Part shown: in pieces, positions 1 through 5,237 of the stretch
How positions within the stretch are numbered: the first letter of the stretch is position 1
Layout of the letters: each line of letters starts with the position of its first letter
DNA from: an uncultured Paracoccaceae bacterium
GTDB lineage: Bacteria; Pseudomonadota; Alphaproteobacteria; Rhodobacterales; Rhodobacteraceae
NCBI GenBank assembly: GCA_937900975.1
Contig: CALCPC010000808.1
Coordinates: 1-6,846, forward strand
Reading direction: 5' to 3'
DNA length: 6,846 bases
Notes under the pieces: generated by a model
Told to the model about the DNA's origin: nothing
What the model saw: the letters and a program-made list of their open reading frames with translations, nothing else
The model's database searches: none
Position numbers and translations under genes: made by a program

Positions 1-798
1 GTTTTGGCGCAAATGCGCAAAACCCGGCCCGAACTTGTGATCCTCCAGCACGCGCCGGCGGCAGGGCTTGACGCCTTCCCGCTTCTCGCCGCGCTTGGCG
101 CGGCGGAAGAGACACGCGCGGCGGCCCGCATTGTCGTGCTGCCCGACCAAAACGCCGAATGGATCGACCTCGCCCTCCGCCTTGGCGCGTCGGACATCGT
201 GTTGCCGCGCATGAGCGCGGCCGAGATCTCGGCGCGCGCCGCGGCGCTTTTGGCCCGGACTGCCGCGCTTTGTGCATTGCGCCAGCGTTTGCACCGGGAT
301 CTGCGGCTGGCCCATCTCGACCCGCTCACGGGGCTGCGCAACCGCCGCGCGCTCGACATCCACCTGCCGCGGATCTTGGCCGAGGGGCGGTTGGCGGCGC
401 TGATGATGTTGGACATCGACCATTTCAAGGCCGTCAACGACCGCTTTGGCCATCCCGCAGGCGACCGCGTGCGGCGCGAGATCGCGCAGCGGCTTGAGGC
501 GGTCGCCGCGCCGACCGATCTTTTGGTCCGCTATGGGGGGGAGGAGTTCTGCCTGCTGCGCCCCGATACGGACCGGCCCCGCGCCTCTGTCTTGGCCGAG
601 ACGCTGCGCAGGGCGATCAGCGCGGCGCCGGTGCCGCTTGGCGGCGGGCAACAGGTTCACCTGACAATGAGCGTCGGGTTTGCCCTGCAAACCGAAGATC
701 AGGCATGGCTGCCCGAGCGTTTGATCGCGGCGGCGGACACGGCGCTTTACCGCAGTAAAGCCGCGGGCCGCAATTGCGTGCGCCTGCACGCCGCCTGA
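1..798 (+). CDS. pleD: PleD-like response regulator diguanylate cyclase, 3' part (start off left edge)
   Basis: The protein makes cyclic di-GMP from two GTP. In the PleD family, phosphorylation of REC domains drives dimerisation and activates the GGDEF domain. The frame is open from base 1, and 265 codons are visible. Counting the TTG at base 4 as residue 1, residues ~1-85 look like the end of a degenerate second REC domain (RIVVLPDQN, LRLGASDIVLP). The GGDEF domain covers ~100-264: DPLTGLRNRR at 106, DIDHFKAVND at 137, RYGGEEF at 176-182, SVGFA at 223, and a closing ALYRSKAAGRN. By ungapped comparison with Caulobacter PleD as I remember it, the metal ligands D137 and E180 and the guanine contacts N145 and D154 are kept, so it should be catalytically active. 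The inhibitory RxxD site is changed: A169 replaces Arg, while D172 is kept. The first REC domain would lie outside the window. The product call is firm; the pleD symbol is likely. Confidence 0.88.
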   Translation, partial: VLAQMRKTRPELVILQHAPAAGLDAFPLLAALGAAEETRAAARIVVLPDQNAEWIDLALRLGASDIVLPRMSAAEISARAAALLARTAALCALRQRLHRDLRLAHLDPLTGLRNRRALDIHLPRILAEGRLAALMMLDIDHFKAVNDRFGHPAGDRVRREIAQRLEAVAAPTDLLVRYGGEEFCLLRPDTDRPRASVLAETLRRAISAAPVPLGGGQQVHLTMSVGFALQTEDQAWLPERLIAAADTALYRSKAAGRNCVRLHAA

Positions 799-810
799 CC
801 GGCCCGGCAG

Positions 811-830
811 GGTCTTGCAGCCGCAAGGCC
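811..830 (+). other. Small hairpin after pleD, weak terminator candidate
   Basis: GGTCTTGC and GCAAGGCC form an 8-bp stem (one G-U pair) around a 4-base loop, 12 bases past the pleD stop. No T-run follows on either strand, so a standard intrinsic terminator is not supported. It could be a 3'-end stabilising hairpin or chance in GC-rich sequence. The rest of 799-966, between these two convergent genes, holds only a 9-base near-tandem repeat around 855-871 (GGTCACGC twice) and no gene I can support. Confidence 0.25.
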
Positions 831-966
831 GCATGGGCCCTGTGGCGCGTCTCGGGTCACGCAGGTCACGCGGGATGGGCGGCGCCGGGACCTGTCACGG
901 CCCCGCTGCGCGCCGCGCGTCATCTGCGGCCCTGCCGACCGCGCCGGACCGACGCAAATGCCGGGC

Positions 967-1461
967 TCAATCCGATTGCGGTGAGCGGCGCTGGGGCCGC
1001 TGTCGGTCGGCCCACTCTTCCAGGTTTTGCGCAAAAGCGGCGCGTTCGGCGGGGCTCATGGTTTCGACATGCTCCAAAAGTGCGGCTTGCGCGCCCTGTC
1101 CGATCTCAGCCCACAGCGTTTGCTGGCGCTGGAAAATGGCGTCGAGCGCCGCCAGGTCCAGCGGCTCTGTCTTCAGTGTCTCCACGGTCGCGGCCCGCAG
1201 CGTCCGCAACTCTCGTGCCGCCCGGCGCAGTTCCGGTCCCCCCAAAACCAGCTTGCGTCGGAACGCTTTGCGGTCTTCCTCGGGCAGCGCCCGCTCCAAC
1301 ACGCGGATTTCGGCGGCCGGGCCGGGGGGTGGCGGGCTCCACGGGGCCGGTCCACGCAGCAGCGCGCCGGTGGCCAGCCCGGCCACCACAACGTTGAGCG
1401 AGACCGAAGCGACCAAGAGGATCGTCACCCACCGGGCCGTTTTTGCGGGTGTGTTTGCCAT
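967..1461 (-). CDS. Membrane-anchored periplasmic 'heavy-metal sensor' / Spy-CpxP-like protein
   Basis: This 164-residue protein has a short cytoplasmic start, one membrane span (~11-34), a Pro-rich linker (PWSPPPPGP, 40-48) and a helical, charged periplasmic part (~50-152). An MSPAERAAF stretch at 135-143 corresponds to the LTPEQR-type motif of the Spy/CpxP/Metal_resist superfamily. Such proteins bind metals or act as envelope-stress sensors and chaperones; CnrX, which controls an ECF sigma factor, is a relative. It has no Cys and only one His (H131, four residues before M135), so the multi-His metal site of CnrX is absent and metal sensing is doubtful. The ATG at 1461-1459 lies 3 bp after the stop of the preceding gene, with a GAGGG ribosome site overlapping that gene's end, so the two are surely co-transcribed. 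It is the last gene of the sigma-factor operon. Family assignment is by sequence character, not a search. Confidence 0.75.
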   Translation of the reverse strand: MANTPAKTARWVTILLVASVSLNVVVAGLATGALLRGPAPWSPPPPGPAAEIRVLERALPEEDRKAFRRKLVLGGPELRRAARELRTLRAATVETLKTEPLDLAALDAIFQRQQTLWAEIGQGAQAALLEHVETMSPAERAAFAQNLEEWADRQRPQRRSPQSD

Positions 1462-1464
1462 GCG

Positions 1465-1836
1465 CTATCCCTCAACCGGCAGGAGGGCGAGCGGATCGTC
1501 GAGCCCCCCCTCATAGACCGCGGCGCCAGCATACCAAAGCGTCGCCTCATCCGCGGCCGAGTATCCAACCATGATCCCAAGAACAGCCGACGCGGCCACG
1601 GCCCCCGCCCCCTGCCAACCGCCAAAGGCGGGGCCGATCGTGCGCCAAGCCGCCGCCAAGCGTGCGCCCAAACCGGGCTGGCGGGCCTGCCCCTGGACCA
1701 TCGCGGCATCGGCCAGGACGCGCGCGTAAAGCGCGTCCGACGGGCGCGGCGCGGTCCGCCGCAGGGCCGAGAAGCCGGCCTCAAGCTCAAGGTCTTCGCG
1801 GGGGGAGAGGGGGGGCATCTGATCGGATCCGGTCAT
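1465..1836 (-). CDS. Small single-span membrane protein, likely anti-sigma factor
   Basis: This 123-residue protein lies directly after the ECF sigma gene and shares 4 bp with it (ATGA), the coupling typical of sigma/anti-sigma pairs. Residues 1-~70 should be cytoplasmic. They include a motif, ALRRTAPRPSDALYARVLADA (24-44), split by TAPRPS, that could form the sigma-binding helices. A hydrophobic span covers ~75-95, and ~28 residues (acidic, Tyr-containing) should be periplasmic. There is no HxxxCxxC zinc anti-sigma motif. The layout (short cytoplasmic helix region, one span, small outer tail) resembles CnrY. I recall that small proteins with a similar P-PS--L--RVLADA stretch in Rhodobacteraceae sometimes carry an implausible 'dihydroorotate dehydrogenase' name; nothing here supports that enzyme. 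The start is set by the ATGA overlap, although M7 at 1818 is possible. The anti-sigma role is inferred from context. Confidence 0.72.
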   Translation of the reverse strand: MTGSDQMPPLSPREDLELEAGFSALRRTAPRPSDALYARVLADAAMVQGQARQPGLGARLAAAWRTIGPAFGGWQGAGAVAASAVLGIMVGYSAADEATLWYAGAAVYEGGLDDPLALLPVEG

Positions 1837-2420
1837 GTCTCTTCATCCGTGTAATTGAGGCTTGAGGCCTTCGCGGCCAGGATATCGCGGAGTTTTCGTT
1901 TCCCGCGGGCGATCAAACTTTCGACGGCTTCGACCGACAGCGCCATAATCTCGGCGATCTCGGGGTTGCCGCGTTCCTCCACATGGCGCAGCGTCACGGC
2001 GATGCGCTGCTTTTCGGGCAGCGCGTTGAGCGCTGCGGCCAAAGCGCGGGCGCGATCCTCGGACATCAGCCGCGCCTCCGCGCTTGGGCTTGGGTCCGCG
2101 GGTTCGGCGATGTCGTCGATAGAGGCGCTTTTCCGCCGCCGGCGCAGCCGGTCGGTCGCCAGATTGGCCGTCACCCGGTAGAGCCAGGTGGAAATCCGCG
2201 CCTCGCCGCTGCGCCAATCGGGGGCGATCCGCCACAACCTGAGCATCGCCTCTTGCGCCACGTCCTCCGCCTCCGTGCGGGAGCCGAGCATCCGAAACGC
2301 CTGCGCCAGGCAGCGCGGCAGATGCTCGGCCGTTAAAGCCTCCGCCGCCCGCGCGTCGCCGCGGACGAACCGGTCGAGCAGGCGCTTGTCCTGCTCGAAC
2401 TGACGGGCTGCATCGGTCAT
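1833..2420 (-). CDS. ECF-type RNA polymerase sigma factor
   Basis: A 195-residue alternative sigma factor that directs RNA polymerase to a dedicated promoter set. Region sigma-2 spans ~12-97, with the core-binding helix AEDVAQEAMLRLWR (51-64) and the -10-recognition helix TWLYRVTANLATDRLRRRRK (78-97). An acidic, Pro-rich linker (102-115) leads to sigma-4 (~125-181), with ALNALPEKQRIAVTLRH (130-146), then EIAEIMALSVEAVESLI and RGKRKLRDIL. There is no extra C-terminal domain, as expected for an ECF member. The ATG at 2420 is the first possible start: an in-frame TGA lies at 2438-2436 with no start codon between them. No Shine-Dalgarno sequence precedes it (GCATCTTGC), so initiation may be weak. 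Its 3' end overlaps the putative anti-sigma gene, and the exported EF-hand gene ends 42 bp upstream. Target promoters cannot be read from the protein. Confidence 0.93.
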   Translation of the reverse strand: MTDAARQFEQDKRLLDRFVRGDARAAEALTAEHLPRCLAQAFRMLGSRTEAEDVAQEAMLRLWRIAPDWRSGEARISTWLYRVTANLATDRLRRRRKSASIDDIAEPADPSPSAEARLMSEDRARALAAALNALPEKQRIAVTLRHVEERGNPEIAEIMALSVEAVESLIARGKRKLRDILAAKASSLNYTDEET

Positions 2421-2456
2421 GCAAGATGCGGGCGGTCAGATTGCTCAGGCGTCGCC

Positions 2457-2471
2457 CGCGGCCTAGCCGCG
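2457..2471 (-). other. Hairpin at EF-hand/sigma junction enclosing the EF-hand stop codon
   Basis: CGCGGC and GCCGCG form a perfect 6-bp stem, and the 3-base loop is the TAG stop of the EF-hand gene. No T-run follows, so it is not a standard terminator. It could reduce read-through or mark an mRNA processing point between a plentiful exported protein and a scarce sigma factor. Chance occurrence is possible in GC-rich DNA. Confidence 0.35.
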
Positions 2472-2894
2472 CCCACCTTTGAACAACGGCCCAAGCGGCA
2501 GACCGTCCCACTCATCCCGGCTGACGACGTTGTCCTGATTGACATCGGCGCGCTGGTAATAGCCCGCCGGCACAAGCTCATCGAACGCGATGCCGCCGTC
2601 GCCGTTCTTGTCGCGGCGCGAGACCATGGCTTCGATCCGCTCCGCACGGCCGTTTGCCGCGCCCGAGGGCAGCGCCGAGGCGATTTCCTCGGCCGTGATC
2701 ACGCCGTCGCCGTCATTGTCACGGGCCGCGAACACCGCCTGCAGATGCGCGTCCATCTCGGCCTTGTTCAGTGTGCCGCTGCCGTCCGTGTCGGCGGTGC
2801 GGAACGTCGCAGAGGCATCCTGCGCCACCGCGCCGCCGGCAAGGGCCGCTGTCAGAAGCGTTGCGGTCAGAAATGTGCGGACAGGTCCCGTCAT
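2463..2894 (-). CDS. Exported four-EF-hand calcium-binding protein
   Basis: This 143-residue protein starts with a Sec signal peptide: basic at R6, hydrophobic 8-23, likely cut after AVA at 24. Four canonical 12-residue EF-hand loops follow: DTDGSGTLNKAE (35-46), DNDGDGVITAEE (59-70), DKNGDGGIAFDE (95-106) and DVNQDNVVSRDE (117-128). They form two pairs separated by a short linker. All four keep Asp at position 1 and Glu at position 12. Loop 4 has Asn in place of the usual Gly at position 6 and may bind more weakly. The mature protein should be periplasmic or secreted and bind calcium. The start at 2894 is chosen because a strong GAGGAG site sits 7 bases upstream and the signal peptide begins there; the open frame runs further upstream to 3023 but that part looks non-coding. 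It is the first gene of the block that continues with the sigma factor 42 bp downstream. Confidence 0.9.
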   Translation of the reverse strand: MTGPVRTFLTATLLTAALAGGAVAQDASATFRTADTDGSGTLNKAEMDAHLQAVFAARDNDGDGVITAEEIASALPSGAANGRAERIEAMVSRRDKNGDGGIAFDELVPAGYYQRADVNQDNVVSRDEWDGLPLGPLFKGGRG

Positions 2895-2901
2895 GGTTTT
2901 T

Positions 2902-2907
2902 CTCCTC
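2902..2907 (-). promoter_or_regulatory. Ribosome binding site of the EF-hand gene
   Basis: GAGGAG lies 7 bases before the ATG at 2894. It decides this start over the upstream ATG at 3023, and it contrasts with the sigma gene, which has no such site. Confidence 0.8.
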
Positions 2908-2967
2908 AATAGACGGCCGGGGCCGTGTTTTTGTCTTAGGACGCGCTCTCCAGCGGCCTTTCGTGAT

Positions 2968-2994
2968 CTTGATACGCGGCACGCGCGGGGTTCC
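2968..2994 (-). promoter_or_regulatory. Candidate ECF-type promoter for the EF-hand/sigma operon
   Basis: On the minus strand GGAACCC (2994-2988) is followed after 15 bases by TCAAG (2972-2968). GGAAC is the -35 core of many ECF sigma factors, and the downstream element resembles loose -10 sites of the sigma-E class. Transcription would start near 2960, leaving a leader of about 65 bases. If real, it would allow the sigma factor to drive its own operon. The match is short and the -10 is weak. Confidence 0.3.
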
Positions 2995-3090
2995 GTCGCA
3001 TGGTCCATGGCTTTTCTGGCCAAGCGACATCGCGCCGCAAGCCAGCTTGTCCCATTCCGGTGGTCGCGAAAAGCGTTAGAGAGGGTGTGT

Positions 3091-3097
3091 GAGGAGG
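3091..3097 (+). promoter_or_regulatory. Ribosome binding site of the DUF983 gene
   Basis: GAGGAGG sits 4 bases before the ATG at 3102, supporting that start. The promoter must lie in the 207-base region shared with the divergent EF-hand gene; I see no convincing -35/-10 pair on the plus strand there. Confidence 0.75.
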
Positions 3098-3101
3098 CCC
3101 C

Positions 3102-3542
3102 ATGCCGTTTTCATCCACCAGCCTGCCATCGGGTGCCGAGACCGAGCCCCGCGACCCGCGCCGCGCGATGTGGCGGGGGTGGCGTCTGACGTGCCCCAAT
3201 TGCGGCACCGGCCCGATGATGGGACGCTATCTTGAGGTGCGGCAGTCCTGCCCGGTTTGCGGCGAGGCGCTGCATCATCACCGCGCCGACGATGGTCCGG
3301 CCTGGGCCACGATCATGATCGCCGGGCACCTGATGGCGCCGCTGATGCTGTTTGTGTTCGAGACGTTTCGGCCCGCGGCCTGGGTCATGGCCATCGGATT
3401 CTCGGCGGTTTTTACAGTGCTTTCGCTGTTTTTGCTGCCACGGCTGAAAGGCGTTTTCGTGGGCTTTCAATGGGCCAAGCGGATGCACGGCTTTGGCGGC
3501 CCGCGACGGCCCCTGGACGACAGCGCGGGCGATCCCTACTAA
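3102..3542 (+). CDS. DUF983 zinc-ribbon membrane protein
   Basis: This 146-residue protein matches the DUF983 family in layout. A basic N-terminal segment leads into a four-Cys zinc ribbon, CPNC (31-34) and CPVC (50-53), each followed by Gly, with the family-typical KLTCP/GW-like context (WRGWRLTCPNCG). A His/Asp stretch (HHHRADDGPAW, 58-68) precedes two membrane spans at ~69-89 and ~92-113, and the C-terminus is basic then acidic. The biochemical role is unknown. The family is widespread in alphaproteobacteria and often lies near Nudix and rpmG genes. Here the Nudix gene begins 6 bases after its stop, so the two are very likely co-transcribed. The start is fixed by a strong ribosome site. 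The Cys pattern and spans are seen directly; the family name is from recall. Confidence 0.85.
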   Translation: MPFSSTSLPSGAETEPRDPRRAMWRGWRLTCPNCGTGPMMGRYLEVRQSCPVCGEALHHHRADDGPAWATIMIAGHLMAPLMLFVFETFRPAAWVMAIGFSAVFTVLSLFLLPRLKGVFVGFQWAKRMHGFGGPRRPLDDSAGDPY

Positions 3543-3548
3543 TCCGGG

Positions 3549-4229
3549 ATGGCCGATGCCCCTGACCCGCAACCGATTCACGACGCGGCAACGCTGATCT
3601 TGCTGCGCCAGGGGGCGGACGGGCCGTCTGTTCTGATGGGCCAGCGCGGGGCGGGGGCGGTTTTTATGCCCTCGAAATTTGTTTTTCCCGGCGGGCGGGT
3701 GGATCCGGCGGATGCCGATGTGGCGCTGACACCGGGGCTCGATCCCGCGATGGTCAGGCAGTTGGCGCGCCATGCGCCGGATGGGATCGGGCCGACGCTG
3801 GCCGCGACCGCGATCCGGGAGCTGTGGGAGGAGACGGGCCTGCGCCTCGCCCGTCCCGGCACGCCGCCGCCTGCGCCGCCCAAGGGATGGGCGGGGTTTT
3901 ACGAAACCGGGCATGTGCCCGCGGCCGAGACGCTGCGGTTTATCTTCCGCGCCATCACGCCGCCCGGTCGGCCGCGCCGGTTTGATGCGCGGTTCTTTCT
4001 GGCCGATGCCGCCCAGATCGCGGGGGATGCCGACGATTTTAGCCAGGCCGATCAGGAACTGTCGCATCTGGCCTGGGTCAGCTTGGCCGAGGCCCGAACG
4101 CTGGACCTTCCCTTCGTCACCCGCGTGGTCATGGCAACGCTGGCCGAGCATGTGGCCGACCCCGACGCCCGCCATGATGTCCCGTTTTTTCGCCACGGGG
4201 TGTCTCGGTCGGAGTTTCTGACACTCTGA
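3549..4229 (+). CDS. Nudix hydrolase, NUDT19-like (split Nudix box)
   Basis: A 226-residue hydrolase expected to cleave a nucleoside-diphosphate-linked compound. The catalytic helix RELWEETGL (90-98) fits REuxEExGu, with metal ligands E94 and E95 and also E91. The glycine-rich entry FPGGRVDPAD (46-55) is separated from this helix by an insertion of about 30 residues (VALTPGLDPAMVRQLA...), as in the NUDT19/acyl-CoA-diphosphatase-like branch rather than MutT. The early segment with GQRGAGAVFMPSKFVFPGG is also typical of that branch. Later conserved parts include ETLRFIFRAI (127-136) and a mixed C-terminal region. The true substrate (CoA derivatives, nucleotide sugars or others) cannot be read from the sequence. 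It starts 6 bases after the DUF983 stop without a clear ribosome site, suggesting translational coupling. No intrinsic terminator follows, so read-through into rpmG is possible. Confidence 0.88.
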   Translation: MADAPDPQPIHDAATLILLRQGADGPSVLMGQRGAGAVFMPSKFVFPGGRVDPADADVALTPGLDPAMVRQLARHAPDGIGPTLAATAIRELWEETGLRLARPGTPPPAPPKGWAGFYETGHVPAAETLRFIFRAITPPGRPRRFDARFFLADAAQIAGDADDFSQADQELSHLAWVSLAEARTLDLPFVTRVVMATLAEHVADPDARHDVPFFRHGVSRSEFLTL

Positions 4230-4240
4230 CCCGCCCAGCC

Positions 4241-4269
4241 TTGACAGGCGGCCCGGCCTGTGGGAATTG
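4241..4269 (+). promoter_or_regulatory. Candidate rpmG promoter overlapping an inverted repeat
   Basis: A perfect TTGACA -35 box (4241-4246) lies 76 bases before the rpmG start; after 17 bases the -10 position reads GAATTG, a poor match. ACAGGC (4244-4249) and GCCTGT (4256-4261) form an exact 6-bp inverted repeat with a 6-base centre, overlapping the -35 box. It could be an operator, or a weak hairpin at the end of the Nudix transcript (no T-run). The -35 is the best-supported part. Confidence 0.4.
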
Positions 4270-4322
4270 CCTGTGCTCACACACAGCTCAAGCGTGGCCA
4301 GGCGCCACAGGAAGCGGACAGG

Positions 4323-4490
4323 ATGGCGAAGCCGACGACCATAAAAATCCGTCTCAACTCGACGGCGGACACCGGTCATTTTTATGTGACCAAAAAGAAC
4401 GCGCGGACGATGACGGAGAAAATGGTCGTCCGCAAATACGATCCGGTGGCGCGCAAGCATGTCGAATACAAGGAAGGCAAGATTAAATAA
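4323..4490 (+). CDS. rpmG: 50S ribosomal protein L33
   Basis: A 55-residue component of the large ribosomal subunit. The protein starts [20 protein letters not shown] and continues with [10 protein letters not shown], the [14 protein letters not shown] block and a KEGKIK end, which is the usual proteobacterial L33 at full length. It has no cysteines, so it is the zinc-independent form. The ATG at 4323 is chosen because it gives the family's exact N-terminus and has AGGAAG (4309-4314) 8 bases upstream; an in-frame ATG at 4260 would add 21 unrelated residues. A TTGACA box lies in the gap after the Nudix gene. The GNAT gene follows closely. Confidence 0.97.
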   Translation: MAKPTTIKIRLNSTADTGHFYVTKKNARTMTEKMVVRKYDPVARKHVEYKEGKIK

Positions 4491-4517
4491 GTCTTGCCAG
4501 CCCGGTCCCGGTCCGCG

Positions 4518-5045
4518 ATGACCGGGCGCGACGGTACGGCGGCACAGGTCTTGGTGCGGGCATCGACGCTGGCCGATCTGTCGGCCGGCGATATGCTGTT
4601 GCAGCGCAGTTACCGCCAGCTTCTGAAATCGGCGTATCCGCCCTCTGTCATGGTGATGGCCGTGCCGCTGATCGCGCGGGCCCAGCCCGACCTCTTGTCC
4701 TCTGGCACCTATTTCGTTGCGGAGACGGCGGACGGTCGGGTTGTTGGGGCCGGGGGTTGGTCGGCGCGCGGTCCTGGCGCCAAGCACCGGCGGCAGGGCT
4801 GGGGGCATGTGCGCCATTTCGCGACCGATGTGGCCTTTGTGCGCCAGGGTGTTGGCGCGGCGCTGATGGCGCGCGTTGTGGCAACGGCGTCAGAGGCGGG
4901 GCTGACCGCGCTCGACTGTCTGTCGACGCGCACGGCTGTGCCGTTCTACCTGTCGCAAAAATTTCGCACGCTTGGCGATGTGACCGTGGGCCTGCGCCCT
5001 GGCATCGTGTTCCCCGCGATCCAACTTCACCGTCCGTTGCGCTGA
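4518..5045 (+). CDS. GNAT-family N-acetyltransferase
   Basis: This 175-residue protein has the GNAT fold and should transfer an acetyl group from acetyl-CoA to an unknown amine. The acetyl-CoA pyrophosphate loop is clear: ATDVAFVRQGVGAALMARV, with the RQGVGA turn at residues 109-114. The strand before it (GHVRHFATDV) and the late ALDCLSTRTAVPFYLSQKF segment, equivalent to the A-xFYxkxGF motif of the family, agree. Substrate residues cannot be identified. I use the ATG at 4518. A TTG at 4494, 3 bases after the rpmG stop, would add 8 residues (MPARSRSA) outside the domain; neither start has a good ribosome site, so coupling to rpmG is likely. The gene converges on the BI-1 gene, and the 192 bases between contain the latter's terminator. 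Confidence 0.87.
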   Translation: MTGRDGTAAQVLVRASTLADLSAGDMLLQRSYRQLLKSAYPPSVMVMAVPLIARAQPDLLSSGTYFVAETADGRVVGAGGWSARGPGAKHRRQGWGHVRHFATDVAFVRQGVGAALMARVVATASEAGLTALDCLSTRTAVPFYLSQKFRTLGDVTVGLRPGIVFPAIQLHRPLR

Positions 5046-5082
5046 GGCGTTTTGCGAAAAACCTGAACCTCATAAAGCGGCC

Positions 5083-5099
5083 TGAAATCAAAGATTTCA
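5083..5099. repeat. Short perfect inverted repeat in the GNAT/BI-1 gap
   Basis: TGAAATC and GATTTCA flank a 3-base AAA centre, an exact 7-bp palindrome in an unusually AT-rich pocket 37 bases past the GNAT stop. No T-run follows. A protein-binding site or 3'-end hairpin is possible. I see no other gene or RNA in the rest of 5046-5190. Confidence 0.4.
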
Positions 5100-5189
5100 A
5101 TGCGGTATGGGGTTCTGGATGGCTTAGATATTCCCCGGAACGCTGGACAGCGGACGCTAGAGACTGGTCATCCGGGCGGGTTTCGCGAC

Positions 5190-5218
5190 AAAAAAAGGGC
5201 CGGCGTGGCCGGCCCTTT
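5190..5218 (-). terminator. Intrinsic terminator of the BI-1 gene
   Basis: Read on the minus strand, an 11-bp perfect stem (arms 5218-5208 and 5204-5194, AAAGGGCCGGC with GCCGGCCCTTT) closes a 3-base loop and runs into seven Ts (5196-5190). It begins 20 bases after the BI-1 stop. On the plus strand only TTTCC follows the stem, so it would serve the convergent GNAT transcript weakly at best. Confidence 0.92.
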
Positions 5219-5237
5219 CCGTCGGATGCCCGTTGCG

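Noticed and set aside
855..871. GGTCACGC repeated twice in tandem after pleD, considered as operator iterons
   Set aside because: Only two copies of 8-9 bases between convergent genes, with no promoter nearby; chance is sufficient.
774..1854. Several plus-strand open frames of 200-275 codons opposite the sensor and anti-sigma genes
   Set aside because: Low-complexity Arg/Pro/Ala-rich products with no motifs; the minus-strand genes explain the region.
2895..3023. 43-residue upstream extension of the EF-hand protein from an ATG at 3023
   Set aside because: A signal peptide and strong ribosome site mark the start at 2894; the extension is Arg/Lys-rich and would bury the signal peptide.
4260..4322. 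21-residue upstream extension of L33 from an ATG at 4260
   Set aside because: L33 of this type is 55 residues and begins MAKPTT; the extension overlaps the candidate promoter region.
3111..4817. 568-codon open frame on the minus strand opposite DUF983, Nudix, rpmG and part of the GNAT gene
   Set aside because: It lies antisense to four genes with clear family motifs, is very rich in Arg, His, Gly and Pro, and has no domain I recognise. Long antisense frames are common in GC-rich DNA.
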